Assembly (NCBI RefSeq): GCF_005889725.1
Contig: NZ_VCKX01000009.1
Coordinates: 1 to 64,000 of the forward strand
Direction: 5' to 3'
Length of the DNA: 64,000 bases
From: Nonomuraea zeae
Lineage (GTDB): Bacteria; Actinomycetota; Actinomycetes; Streptosporangiales; Streptosporangiaceae
Made by a program: the position numbers and the translations under genes. The notes under the pieces are model-generated. The model did no database searches. It was not told the origin of the DNA and saw only the letters and a list, made by a program, of their open reading frames with translations. Shown here one piece after another: positions 26,860 to 35,078 of the stretch; the first letter of the stretch is position 1, and every line of letters begins with the position of its first letter.

Positions 26860-27933
26860 TCAGAAGGCGTAGCGGATGCGGCAGTAAGGGAGGCGGGCGG
26901 CGATCAGGTCGGTGAGGGCGGCCACGTGGCGGCCCTTGAGGCCGGTGCGGTAGCGGACGTTCCAGCCGCCCGTCTCCGAGCGCTTGGCCTGCTGCAGCTC
27001 CGGCCGCCACAGCACCTCCTCCGCCTTCGGGTGCCACCCCAGGTTGACCTCGTGCAGCCGGTCGTTGTGAGTGAGGAAGATGACCTCGGCCGCGAGCTGG
27101 GCGCGCGCTTCCGGGCTGAGCGCGTCGTCGAGATGCTCGAACAGCTCAGCCCAGCTCTCCAGCCACCCCTCACGCACCACCACCGGGCTGAAGTTGACGT
27201 GGACCTCGTAGCCGGCGGCCACGAAGTCGTCGATGGCGGCGATCCGCTCGGCGATCGGCGAGGTGCGGATGTCGAGCAGCTTGGAGTCGGCGGCGGGCAT
27301 GAGGCTGAACCTGATCCTGGTACGCCCCTGCGGATCCCAGTCCAGCAGGTCCCTGTTGACGTATTTGGTGGCGAAGCTGGCCTTGGCGTTCGGCAGGAAG
27401 CGGAACAGCTCCACCAGATCGCGGACGTTCTCCGAGATCGTGGCGTCGAGCGAGCAGTCGGAGTTTTCGCCGATGTCGTAGACCCAGGCCAGCGGGTCCA
27501 CCTGGTTGGGCTCCGGCTTGGCGCCCTGCCGGGCGGCGTGGCGCTGGACGTATCCGAGGATCTTGTCGATGTTGGCGAACACCGTGATCGGATTGCTGTA
27601 GCCCTTGCGGCGCGGCACGTAGCAGTAGGCGCACGCCATCGCGCAGCCGTTGGCCGTGGACGGCGCGATGAAGTCGGCGGAGCGGCCGTTGGGGCGCGCC
27701 GTCAGCGACTTCTTCACCCCGAGCACCAGCGCCTCGGTCTTGATCCGCACCCAGCGGGCCACGTTGGTCTCGTCGCCGTACAGCTCCGGGATGCGGTGGT
27801 GGCTCTCCACCTCGACGCGCTCGGCGTCGGGGAAGCGCGCGAGGATCTCGCGCCCGCGCGGCAGCTCCGCCGCCGCAGGCTCGAGGTAGATGCGCCGGAT
27901 GTCCAGCAGCCGGTGACCTTCGGTGATCGACAT
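26860..27933 (-). CDS. spore photoproduct lyase family radical SAM protein (SplB-like)
   Basis: A 357-aa radical SAM enzyme. Cys97, Cys101 and Cys104 in NGCAMACAYCYVPRR form the CX3CX2C cluster motif. The DIGENSDCSLDAT and VHVNFSPVVVREGWLE segments match the SplB-like family, which in endospore formers repairs spore photoproduct. In this non-endospore lineage the substrate is probably different or DNA repair in aerial spores; that is inference. The ATG at 27933 has no strong ribosome-binding site. It is on the same strand as the TetR gene, 32 bp away. Confidence 0.88.
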   Translation of the reverse strand: MSITEGHRLLDIRRIYLEPAAAELPRGREILARFPDAERVEVESHHRIPELYGDETNVARWVRIKTEALVLGVKKSLTARPNGRSADFIAPSTANGCAMACAYCYVPRRKGYSNPITVFANIDKILGYVQRHAARQGAKPEPNQVDPLAWVYDIGENSDCSLDATISENVRDLVELFRFLPNAKASFATKYVNRDLLDWDPQGRTRIRFSLMPAADSKLLDIRTSPIAERIAAIDDFVAAGYEVHVNFSPVVVREGWLESWAELFEHLDDALSPEARAQLAAEVIFLTHNDRLHEVNLGWHPKAEEVLWRPELQQAKRSETGGWNVRYRTGLKGRHVAALTDLIAARLPYCRIRYAF

Positions 27934-27965
27934 GTTACTCGTTGACCATGCTACCGGGGCCCGGC

Positions 27966-28676
27966 TCATGGGCGGTCCTCGCCGGCCGCGGCGCGGGATG
28001 CGCTGGACAGGAGCATGTCGAGGGCGACCGGGTACGCGCTGTCGTTCATCCGGGCCACCAGCAGCGGCGCGGTGGCGGCGATGTGGGGATGGGTGCTGGC
28101 GGGCAGCCGCGCGTACGTGTCGCGCCACACCTCCTCGTCGGCCTCCCTGGCGGCCTTGGGCAGGGCCAGCGTGGCGGCGTCGAGGATGGCGAAGGCCAGG
28201 CTCTGGTCGATGAAGGCGTGATAGACGCGCACCGCCGCGGCGTCGGCGAATCCGGCCCCGCGCAGGATGCCGAGGATCGTCTCGTCGCTCGCCACCTCGT
28301 TCGAGCGGCCCGTGACCCGGCTGGCGGTCAGCACGGCCGCCTGCGGGTGGGCGAGGTAGGCGTGGTGGATGCGCAGCCCGAGGTCGCGCAGGTCGGCCCG
28401 CCAGTCGCCGGTCGGCTCCCAGTCCGCCATCGCGTGGCCGAACAGCTCGTCCGCGATCGCGAGGATCAGGTCGTCCATGCCGCGGAAGTACCGGTAGACC
28501 GTGCTGGCGTCGGCGCCGAGCGCGAGGCCGAGCCGGCGGGCGGTGAGCCCCGCCGCCCCGTGCTCGCGCAGCATCCGCAGCGCCGTCTCCACGATGAGCT
28601 CATGTGTCAGGATCTGCCCCTGTTTGGTGGGACGCCGCCGCCTGCGCGCCGACTCCGGCACCACCCGCTTGGCCAT
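27966..28676 (-). CDS. TetR-family transcriptional regulator
   Basis: A 236-aa regulator with a basic N terminus (RRRRRPTKQG) and the TetR helix-turn-helix at residues of about 24-68: LIVETALRMLREHGAAGLTA then LGADASTVYRYFRGMDDL. A large C-terminal helical ligand domain follows. It is divergent from the saccharopine dehydrogenase-like gene, with a 17-bp palindrome between them, so it probably controls that gene and itself. Confidence 0.92.
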   Translation of the reverse strand: MAKRVVPESARRRRRPTKQGQILTHELIVETALRMLREHGAAGLTARRLGLALGADASTVYRYFRGMDDLILAIADELFGHAMADWEPTGDWRADLRDLGLRIHHAYLAHPQAAVLTASRVTGRSNEVASDETILGILRGAGFADAAAVRVYHAFIDQSLAFAILDAATLALPKAAREADEEVWRDTYARLPASTHPHIAATAPLLVARMNDSAYPVALDMLLSSASRAAAGEDRP

Positions 28677-28693
28677 GGAACGGCTCCTTATGC

Positions 28694-28710
28694 CAACGCC
28701 ATTGACGTTG
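28694..28710. promoter_or_regulatory. candidate TetR operator
   Basis: CAACGCCATTGACGTTG is symmetric at 14 of 16 paired positions (arms CAACG/CGTTG, inner CA/TG), 18 bp from the TetR start and 67 bp from the dehydrogenase start. Confidence 0.6.
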
Positions 28711-28776
28711 ATGAGCCTACTGAAGTTGGATTAACGACACAGCCCCCCAAAATGCCGTAAAAGGGGATTTATCGTC

Positions 28777-29997
28777 ATGCGTATCCTTCTTGTGGGAGCC
28801 GGCGGCGTAGGAACCGCCATCACCCGAATCGCAGCCCGCCGCCCGTTCTTCGAGCACATGGTGGTCGCCGACTACGACCTCCCCCGCGCCAAGGCGGCCG
28901 TCGCCGCGCTGGGCGAGCGGGCGGGCAGGTTCACCCCGGCCAGGATCGACGCCGCCGACCCCGCCGCCGTCACGGCGCTGCTGGCCGAGCACCGGTGCGA
29001 TGTCCTGCTCAACGCAACTGACCCCCGTTTCGTGCTGCCGCTCTTCGAGGCCGCGCTCGCGGGCGGGGCCGACTATCTCGACATGGCCATGTCGATGTCG
29101 AAGCCGCACCCCGACCGGCCGTACGAGGAGGTGGGGGTCAAGCTCGGCGACGACCAGTTCGCCCAGGCCGCGGAGTGGGCCGGCTCGGGACGGCTGGCGC
29201 TGGTCGGCATGGGCGTCGAGCCCGGCCTCGCCGACGTCTTCGCCAGGTACGCCGCCGACGAGCTCTTCGACGAGATCGAGGAGATCGGCATCAGGGACGG
29301 CGCGAACCTCACCGTCGAGGGCTACGACTTCGCCCCGTCGTTCTCCATCTGGACCACGATCGAGGAGTGCCTCAACCCGCCGGTCATCTACGAGAAGGAC
29401 CGCGGCTGGTACACCACCGAGCCGTTCAGCGAGCCCGAGGTCTTCGACTTCCCCGAGGGCATCGGCCCGGTCGAGTGCGTGAACGTCGAGCACGAGGAGG
29501 TGCTGCTGGTGCCCCGCTGGGTGGACGCCGGCCGGGTCACCTTCAAGTACGGCCTCGGCGAGGACTTCATCGACAAGCTCAAGACCCTGCACGCCCTGGG
29601 CGTGGACAGCACCGAGCCGGTCGCGGTCATGACCGACCGCGGCACCGCGAAGGTGTCGCCGCGCGACCTGGTGGCCGCCGTGCTGCCCGACCCGGCCGGT
29701 CTCGGCGACCGCATGCACGGCAAGACGTGCGCGGGCACATGGGTGAAGGGCGTCAAGGACGGCCGGCCGCGCGAGGTCTACCTCTACCACGTGGTGGACA
29801 ACCAGTGGTCGATGCGCGAGTACGGCTCCCAGGCCGTGGTCTGGCAGACCGCCGTCAACCCGGTCGTCGCCCTGGAGTTGCTGGCCACCGGGGCCTGGAC
29901 CGGCGCGGGCGTGCTCGGACCGGAGGCGTTCGCGCCGGGGCCGTTCCTGGACCTGCTGGTCGAGTACGGCTCACCGTGGGGCATGCGCGAGCAGTGA
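28777..29997 (+). CDS. saccharopine dehydrogenase-like oxidoreductase
   Basis: A 406-aa soluble protein of the saccharopine dehydrogenase/carboxynorspermidine synthase superfamily. An N-terminal Rossmann loop (ILLVGAGGVGTAITRIAARR) is followed by LLNATDPRFVLPLFEAAL and YLDMAMSMSK near residues 72-110, and GVEPGLADVFARYA near 146. It would oxidise or reduce an amino-acid conjugate with NAD(P)H; the substrate is not evident. It is divergent from a TetR regulator and 73 bp upstream of ilvD in the same direction. Confidence 0.9.
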   Translation: MRILLVGAGGVGTAITRIAARRPFFEHMVVADYDLPRAKAAVAALGERAGRFTPARIDAADPAAVTALLAEHRCDVLLNATDPRFVLPLFEAALAGGADYLDMAMSMSKPHPDRPYEEVGVKLGDDQFAQAAEWAGSGRLALVGMGVEPGLADVFARYAADELFDEIEEIGIRDGANLTVEGYDFAPSFSIWTTIEECLNPPVIYEKDRGWYTTEPFSEPEVFDFPEGIGPVECVNVEHEEVLLVPRWVDAGRVTFKYGLGEDFIDKLKTLHALGVDSTEPVAVMTDRGTAKVSPRDLVAAVLPDPAGLGDRMHGKTCAGTWVKGVKDGRPREVYLYHVVDNQWSMREYGSQAVVWQTAVNPVVALELLATGAWTGAGVLGPEAFAPGPFLDLLVEYGSPWGMREQ

Positions 29998-30070
29998 GGG
30001 GGCCGGGGACCGGCGGCCGGAACGGGCACAGGATCATTGAGGTGCAACGACCCGTACCACGGAGGACCCC

Positions 30071-31720
30071 TTGAGCATCGCCGACGATCCCGATCGCGCA
30101 CCGGCCCGCTCCCACCTGTACGCCATGGGCATGTCGGAGGAGGAGATGCGCCGCCCGACGGTCGGCATCGCCACGACGTGGACCGGCACGATGCCGTGCA
30201 ACCTCACCCACCGCGAGCTGGCCGCCCACGTGGCCGAGGGGGTGCGCGCGGCGGGTGGCCTGCCGATGGAGTTCAACACCATCGCGGTCTCCGACAACCT
30301 GACCATGAACACGCCCGGCATGCGCACCTCGCTGGTCAGCCGGGAGGTCATCGCCGACTCGATCGAGCTCATGGGGCTGGCGCACGGGTTCGACGCGCTG
30401 GTGGCGATCGTCGGCTGCGACAAGACCGTACCGGCCGCGATCATGGCGCTGGCCCGGCTGGACGTGCCCTCGGTCGTCCTCTACAGCGGCAGCATGATGC
30501 CGGGCCGCTGGCGCGGGCGCGACGTGACCATCCAGGACATGTGGGAGGCCCTGGGCGAGCGCGCGGTCGGCCGGCTCGACCAAGCCGAGCTGGACGACCT
30601 GGCCAAGCACGCCTGTCCGGGCGCCGGCACCTGTGCCGCCCAGTACACCGCCAACACCATGGGCAGCGTCGCCGACTTCCTGGGCCTGGCCCCGTTCGGC
30701 GTCGGCGACATCCCGGCGGTGGCCGCGGACAAGAACGCCGCCGCGCGCCGGGTCGGCGAGATCGCCATGGACGCCCTGGCCCGCGACGCCCGCCCGTCGC
30801 GCGTGCTCACCGCGGACGCCCTGCACAACGCGATCGTCTCGGTCGCGGCCATGGGCGGCTCCACGAACGCCGTCCTGCACCTGCTGGCCATCGCCAGGGA
30901 GGCGAACCTGCCGCTGGAGATCGACGAGATCGGCGACGTGTGCCGCCGGATCCCGATCATCACCGGGCTCAAGCCGAGCGGCGGCGACCACACCGCGCTC
31001 GACCTGTGGCGGGCCGGCGGCACCTCGCTGGTGGCGCGCCGCCTGCTGGAGGCCGGGCTGCTGCGCGAGAACGTGACGCTGGTGGACGGCCGCACGCTGG
31101 CCGGCGTGGCGGCGGACGCCGAGGAGACCCCGGGCCAGGAGGTCGTCAGGAGCGTGGCGGAGCCGTTCAAGCCGCGCGGCGCGCTGGCCATCCTGCGGGG
31201 CTCGCTCGCGCCCGACGGCTGCGTGCTCAAGCTGGGCGGCAAGGCCGACTTCCGCCACGAGGGGCCGGCCAAGGTGTACGACTCGGAGGCCGAGTGCACG
31301 GCCGCGATCGACGCCGGCCTGATCGTGCCGGGAGACGTCATCGTCGTCCGGTACGAGGGCCCGGCGGGCGGTCCGGGCATGCGCGAGATGCTCTCGATCA
31401 CCGGCCCCCTCGTCGGCCGGGGCCTGGGTGAGACGGTGGCGCTGGTCACCGACGGCCGCTTCAGCGGGGTCTCGCACGGCCTGGTGATCGGGCACGTGGC
31501 GCCGGAGGCGTACCGCGGCGGGCCGATCGCGCTGGTGCGCGACGGCGACACGGTGATCGTCGACAGCGCGGCGGGGAGCCTGGAGCTGGTGGTGCCCGAG
31601 GAGGAGCTGGAGCGGCGCCGCGCGGCCTGGCGGCGGCCCGAGCGGGTGGTCGAGCGCGGGGTGCTGAGCAAGTACGTGATCACGGTCGGCTCGGCCTCGG
31701 ACGGCGCGGTCACCATCTGA
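30071..31720 (+). CDS. ilvD: dihydroxy-acid dehydratase
   Basis: A 549-aa enzyme that dehydrates 2,3-dihydroxy-acids in valine, leucine and isoleucine synthesis. Cluster-ligand cysteines lie at TMPCN (Cys43), [18 protein letters not shown] (near 116) and [19 protein letters not shown] (near 182-188). [19 protein letters not shown] (near 460) is the C-terminal signature. The start is TTG at 30071 with a GGAGG site 5-9 nt upstream. Some dehydratases of this family act on sugar acids; overall length and motifs favour IlvD. A GC-rich hairpin at 31741 should end the transcript. Confidence 0.9.
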   Translation: MSIADDPDRAPARSHLYAMGMSEEEMRRPTVGIATTWTGTMPCNLTHRELAAHVAEGVRAAGGLPMEFNTIAVSDNLTMNTPGMRTSLVSREVIADSIELMGLAHGFDALVAIVGCDKTVPAAIMALARLDVPSVVLYSGSMMPGRWRGRDVTIQDMWEALGERAVGRLDQAELDDLAKHACPGAGTCAAQYTANTMGSVADFLGLAPFGVGDIPAVAADKNAAARRVGEIAMDALARDARPSRVLTADALHNAIVSVAAMGGSTNAVLHLLAIAREANLPLEIDEIGDVCRRIPIITGLKPSGGDHTALDLWRAGGTSLVARRLLEAGLLRENVTLVDGRTLAGVAADAEETPGQEVVRSVAEPFKPRGALAILRGSLAPDGCVLKLGGKADFRHEGPAKVYDSEAECTAAIDAGLIVPGDVIVVRYEGPAGGPGMREMLSITGPLVGRGLGETVALVTDGRFSGVSHGLVIGHVAPEAYRGGPIALVRDGDTVIVDSAAGSLELVVPEEELERRRAAWRRPERVVERGVLSKYVITVGSASDGAVTI

Positions 31721-31740
31721 GCGGTGGGCCGGCGGCCGGC

Positions 31741-31766
31741 GAGCGCCCGGGATCAAGCGGGCGTTC
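31741..31766 (+). terminator. hairpin after ilvD
   Basis: GAGCGCCCG at 31741-31749 pairs with CGGGCGTTC at 31758-31766 (8 of 9 pairs) around an 8-nt loop, 21 nt after the ilvD stop. Confidence 0.55.
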
Positions 31767-31836
31767 AGGGCGGCTATGCTGCGCAGTGACGTTTGCCGAT
31801 GCCCCGATGCGGGCGTTTCAGAAGGAGACTCGCGCG

Positions 31837-31923
31837 ATGTACAAGGAGTTCGCTGTCGAGGCCGTGATGTGGCTCGTCCCGGTCGTGGTGCTGATCGGGC
31901 TGGCGCTCCTCGTCACCGCGTGA
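31837..31923 (+). CDS. 28-aa hydrophobic membrane peptide
   Basis: The product starts MYKEFAVEAVMWLVPVVVLI and continues with an uncharged hydrophobic run to the C terminus, so nearly the whole peptide is one membrane helix with a short charged N terminus. A GAAGGAG ribosome-binding site ends 9 nt before the ATG, a TATGCT -10 candidate lies at 31775-31780, and a strong hairpin follows the stop by 4 nt. This complete transcription unit supports a real gene. The role is unknown; small helices of this kind often tune membrane complexes. Confidence 0.6.
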   Translation: MYKEFAVEAVMWLVPVVVLIGLALLVTA

Positions 31924-31927
31924 GTAC

Positions 31928-31968
31928 GCCAGGGGCCGATCGGCACCGAGTGCCGGCCGGCCCCTGGC
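31928..31968. terminator. bidirectional hairpin between the 28-aa gene and the secreted-protein gene
   Basis: GCCAGGGGCC at 31928-31937 pairs perfectly with GGCCCCTGGC at 31959-31968, and the inside forms a second stem CGGCAC/GTGCCG. It serves both convergent genes. Confidence 0.75.
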
Positions 31969-31974
31969 GGTCGC

Positions 31975-32430
31975 TCAGCGGTAATACCGGTAAGACACGT
32001 ACGTGCTCGCGTAGTACCTGAAGCCGGAGAACCCGTCCAGGTAGTCGTTGTACAGGTTGCTCAGCGTGCTGGTGCGCACGGTGCAGGCCGCCCACGTGGT
32101 CCGGCGGGCCCTGAGGCCGCCCACGTAGTCGGTGCAGGTCCCGGCCTTGCGCCCGTTGACCTTCAGCCGGGCGTTGAGCCGCACGTTGAAGAGGTTCCTG
32201 CGAGAGATGTTGGTGACCCGGACCTTGATCGTGCAGGTGTCCCGGCACCTGCCGAAGTAGACCTTGGTGCGGATCAGCTGCGCGCTCGCAGTGGCGGCCG
32301 ACTTCGACGTCGCGGTGCTCGCGGAAACGCTCGCGGACGACGCGCCGGCCGTCGATGCGGCGGCGGGCGCCGCCATGAGCGTGGTCGCGGCGGCCGCCAC
32401 TAAGAGTGTGCCGGTCAGACTCTTGATCAT
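31975..32430 (-). CDS. small secreted protein, four cysteines
   Basis: A 151-aa protein with a Sec signal peptide (MIKSLTGTLLVAAAATTLMA, cleavage near AAA/AST), a Ser/Ala/Thr-rich linker to about residue 50, and a compact basic domain with Cys in GRCRDTC, GTC and AAC, likely two disulphides. The C terminus is unusually Tyr-rich (seven Tyr in the last 25 residues). No family is recognised; the domain could be a beta-sandwich of the kind found in small secreted actinomycete proteins. Confidence 0.75.
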   Translation of the reverse strand: MIKSLTGTLLVAAAATTLMAAPAAASTAGASSASVSASTATSKSAATASAQLIRTKVYFGRCRDTCTIKVRVTNISRRNLFNVRLNARLKVNGRKAGTCTDYVGGLRARRTTWAACTVRTSTLSNLYNDYLDGFSGFRYYASTYVSYRYYR

Positions 32431-32615
32431 TCTGCCCCCAGTGCAGAGACGGTCGCTCCCCCCTGTTGGCAGCGACCCGTACCTGTTCGACTACTACCAG
32501 GAAACGGGGCATTCGAGAGTTTCAGCAAGGTCATCCGATACGAAACGGTTATCCGCTTACGTCCGCCTTATGGGCTCTCCTGTAGATCGACAACGACACT
32601 CGGCCCTGACTCCGA

Positions 32616-33509
32616 TCAAGACGCCCACGCCAGCAACGGGCTGCCCTGCCTGAGCCGTTTCAGCGCCTGCTTCTCCAGCTGCCGGATGCGTTCCCTGGTC
32701 AGCCCGAGGTGCGCGGCGATCTCGGTGTAGCTCTGCGCCTCGTATCCGGTCAGGCCGTACCGGAGCTTGATGACGAAGGCTTCGCGCGGCGGCAGCGTCG
32801 TGACCACCTGGTGCAGCTCCGCGCTCATGGCGCGACGCTCGGTCAGCTCCTGCACCTGCAGCCCGTCCTCGTCGGCGATCATGTCGCCGATCTTGCCCTC
32901 GCCGTACTCCCCGACCGGGATGTCCAGGCTGACCATGTCCTGACCGAGCCGGCGTAACGCGGCGACCTGCGCCGGCGACCGCTCGGCCGCGTCGCCCAGC
33001 TCGGCGTCCGTCGGCTCGCGGCCGAAGTCCGCGGCCAGCTGGCGTTCGATCCTGATCAGCCGCGACAGCTCCTCCGCCACATGGATGGGCAGCCGCACGG
33101 TACGGCTCTTGTCGTGGATGCCACGCTCGATGGCCTGGCGGATCCACCACATCCCGTACGTCGAGAACTTGTAGCCCCGCGTGTAGTCGAACTTCTCCAC
33201 AGCCCTGATCAGCCCGAGGTTCCCTTCCTGGATGACGTCGAGCATGGGCAGCCCCCGGTAGGAGTAGCGCCTGGCGGCGGCGACGACCAACCGGAGGTTC
33301 GACCTGATCAGCAGGTCCTTGGCTCGTTGCCCGTCGCGGACGATCAGCTCCAGCTCCGGCGTGGCGTCACCGCGCTCGATCAGATGACCCGCGTACAGGC
33401 CGGCCTCGATCCGCCGGGCGAGATTGACCTCGTCCGCGGCGGAGAGCAAGGGGGTTTTGCCGATCTGCTCCAGATACGTGCCGAGCAGGTCGGGCTCTTC
33501 GGCCGACAT
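32616..33509 (-). CDS. RNA polymerase sigma factor, RpoD-like group 2
   Basis: A 297-aa sigma-70 protein lacking region 1.1. Region 1.2 is at DLLGTYLEQIGKTPLLSA (residues 7-24), region 2 includes LRLVVAAARRYSYRGLPMLD and KFSTYGMWWIRQAIERGI (2.3-2.4 recognition of the -10), region 3 follows, and region 4.2 is YTEIAAHLGLTRERIRQLEK. It resembles HrdA/SigB-type principal-like factors. It is 10 bp behind a STAS protein gene on the same strand, suggesting joint control in a stress or developmental response. Confidence 0.93.
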   Translation of the reverse strand: MSAEEPDLLGTYLEQIGKTPLLSAADEVNLARRIEAGLYAGHLIERGDATPELELIVRDGQRAKDLLIRSNLRLVVAAARRYSYRGLPMLDVIQEGNLGLIRAVEKFDYTRGYKFSTYGMWWIRQAIERGIHDKSRTVRLPIHVAEELSRLIRIERQLAADFGREPTDAELGDAAERSPAQVAALRRLGQDMVSLDIPVGEYGEGKIGDMIADEDGLQVQELTERRAMSAELHQVVTTLPPREAFVIKLRYGLTGYEAQSYTEIAAHLGLTRERIRQLEKQALKRLRQGSPLLAWAS

Positions 33510-33519
33510 GCACGGGGGA

Positions 33520-33906
33520 CTACCCGGTAAACGGCGGCGAATTCCCGGCTTCGTTGAGTTCTGCGATGGCCAGCTCCGCCGTAGTGCGGATATCGAAGAA
33601 CTTGTCCAGTGCGGTGATCGCGAACAGGTGCTTGCACCTGCCGTTGAGCCCCGACAGCAGCAGCCGGCCGCCGGAGGCGGTGACCGCCTTGTGGAGATAG
33701 ACGAGCACGGACAGGCCGGAGGAGTCGCACACGCTGACGGCCTGCATGTCGATGACGAGCAACGGTGGCTGGGTCAGATCGAGGGCCTTGGTGACGCGGT
33801 CGCGAACCTCCGCCGCGGACCCGAAGTCGAAGTCCCCCGTCAGCCGCGCGATGACGCAGGGTCCCTGGAGTCCGAGGCTTATCGACAAGGCCTGCTCCGA
33901 AGTCAC
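33520..33906 (-). CDS. STAS-domain anti-sigma factor antagonist
   Basis: A 128-aa STAS protein of the RsbV/SpoIIAA type: LTGDFDFGSAAEVRDRV in the first half and VIDMQAVSVCDSSGLSVLVY at residues 51-70, where Ser62 or Ser63 after Asp61 would be phosphorylated by an anti-sigma kinase. I chose the GTG at 33906 because AGGTGGAG lies just upstream; a TTG at 33942 would add 12 residues without a ribosome-binding site. It precedes the sigma gene by 10 bp. No anti-sigma kinase adjoins; one RsbA-like protein lies at 41871. Confidence 0.88.
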   Translation of the reverse strand: MTSEQALSISLGLQGPCVIARLTGDFDFGSAAEVRDRVTKALDLTQPPLLVIDMQAVSVCDSSGLSVLVYLHKAVTASGGRLLLSGLNGRCKHLFAITALDKFFDIRTTAELAIAELNEAGNSPPFTG

Positions 33907-33947
33907 CCAGCTCCACCTACCTGCGTTGCTTTCCCGATCCAACCACT

Positions 33948-34925
33948 TTACGAGAAGTAGCGCTTCGGGTTGAACACCAGCATTTGCTCAATCTGGTCAT
34001 CGGTCACACCCGAGTCCAGCAGTGCGGCCAAGACGTCGTCGTGAATGTGATCGTAGCGCCAGTTCGGTGCGAGCGTGCTGCGGGCCTCGTCCCAGGCACC
34101 GCCGAAATAGTCCATGAAACAGGCGGTGTCGTGGCTGAGCACCATGCGATCGGCGTATCCGCGCTGGCAGAGCGCCGCGACCGTGGCCACGCGCTGCGGC
34201 GTCGGGTTGTAGACATCCAGCCCGAATCGGTCCATCCCGAGGATGGCGCCGGTGTCGGCCAGCCGCATGAGGTAGTCGAGGTCGTTGCTGTCGCCCGCGT
34301 GCCCGACGACCACCTTCGTCAGGTCCACGCCCTCCTTGGCGAACAGGTCCAGCGCGATCAGGCCGCTCTGCGTGAAGCTGTTGGTGTGGACGGTGATGGG
34401 CGCGCCCGTGCGCACGTGCGCCTGCGCGACCGCCCGGCAGATGCGCTCGACGCCGGGCGTGAGGCCCTTCGCCTCGACCACGCACTTGAGGAACGCGGCC
34501 TTGACGCCGGTGTCGGCGATGCCGTCGGTCAGGTCGCGGACGAAGTCGTCGATCATCGGGTCCGGGCCGTCGAAGAACAGGCCGGGGCCGCGGTGCTCGT
34601 ACTGGTGCGGGAGCTCCTCGAAGGAGTAGATGCCGGTGGCGGCGATGATGTGCAGGTCCGGCACCTGCTCGGCGATCCGCTGGACGCGCGGGAGGTAGCG
34701 GCCGAGCCCCCAGACCGTCGGGTCGACGATCGTCCGCACGCCCTTCGCGGCCACCGCGCTGAGCTTGGCGACCGCGTCGGCCACCCGGAACTCCTCGTCC
34801 CACCAGGCGCCTTTGCCGTAATTGTCGAGGTGCTCGGTGGCCACCACGAAGACGTGCTCGTGCATCAGCGTCTGCCCGAGGTCGTCGACGTCGATGGGGC
34901 CGCGAACGGTGCTGACGGTGGGCAT
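33948..34925 (-). CDS. phosphotriesterase-family (lactonase-like) metallohydrolase
   Basis: A 325-aa TIM-barrel hydrolase. HEH at residues 22-24 binds the first zinc, FLKCVVEAKG near 150 carries the carbamylated Lys, and HTNS, GHAGDS and SHDTA supply two further His and the catalytic Asp. Members hydrolyse lactones, esters or organophosphates; a native lactonase role is likely. The ATG at 34925 is preceded by GGAGG 5 nt upstream, which includes the alternative ATG at 34937. The STAS gene starts 40 bp downstream on the same strand. Confidence 0.9.
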   Translation of the reverse strand: MPTVSTVRGPIDVDDLGQTLMHEHVFVVATEHLDNYGKGAWWDEEFRVADAVAKLSAVAAKGVRTIVDPTVWGLGRYLPRVQRIAEQVPDLHIIAATGIYSFEELPHQYEHRGPGLFFDGPDPMIDDFVRDLTDGIADTGVKAAFLKCVVEAKGLTPGVERICRAVAQAHVRTGAPITVHTNSFTQSGLIALDLFAKEGVDLTKVVVGHAGDSNDLDYLMRLADTGAILGMDRFGLDVYNPTPQRVATVAALCQRGYADRMVLSHDTACFMDYFGGAWDEARSTLAPNWRYDHIHDDVLAALLDSGVTDDQIEQMLVFNPKRYFS

Positions 34926-34974
34926 GCGCGCCTCCATACCGGCTGGTCTGTGGCGCCAACCTAGGCTTCCGCAC

Positions 34975-35038
34975 GATCGCCGTCAACCGCCTGTGCGCAC
35001 ACCGGCGATCGCCGTCAACGCCTGTGCGCACACCGGCG
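34975..35038. repeat. two tandem copies of a 31-32-bp unit
   Basis: GATCGCCGTCAAC at 34975 and again at 35007 each begin a copy that ends in GTGCGCACACCGGC; the second lacks one base. The array runs into the hairpin that follows metG. Confidence 0.6.
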
Positions 35039-35070
35039 AGCCGCCGTCACGACGGCTCGGCTCGCCGGTG
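35031..35070 (-). terminator. hairpin terminator after metG
   Basis: CACCGGCGAGCCG at 35031-35043 pairs perfectly with CGGCTCGCCGGTG at 35058-35070, and CCGTC/GACGG extends the stem inside. It lies 9 bp beyond the metG stop. Confidence 0.8.
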
Positions 35071-35078
35071 CCCGCGGC

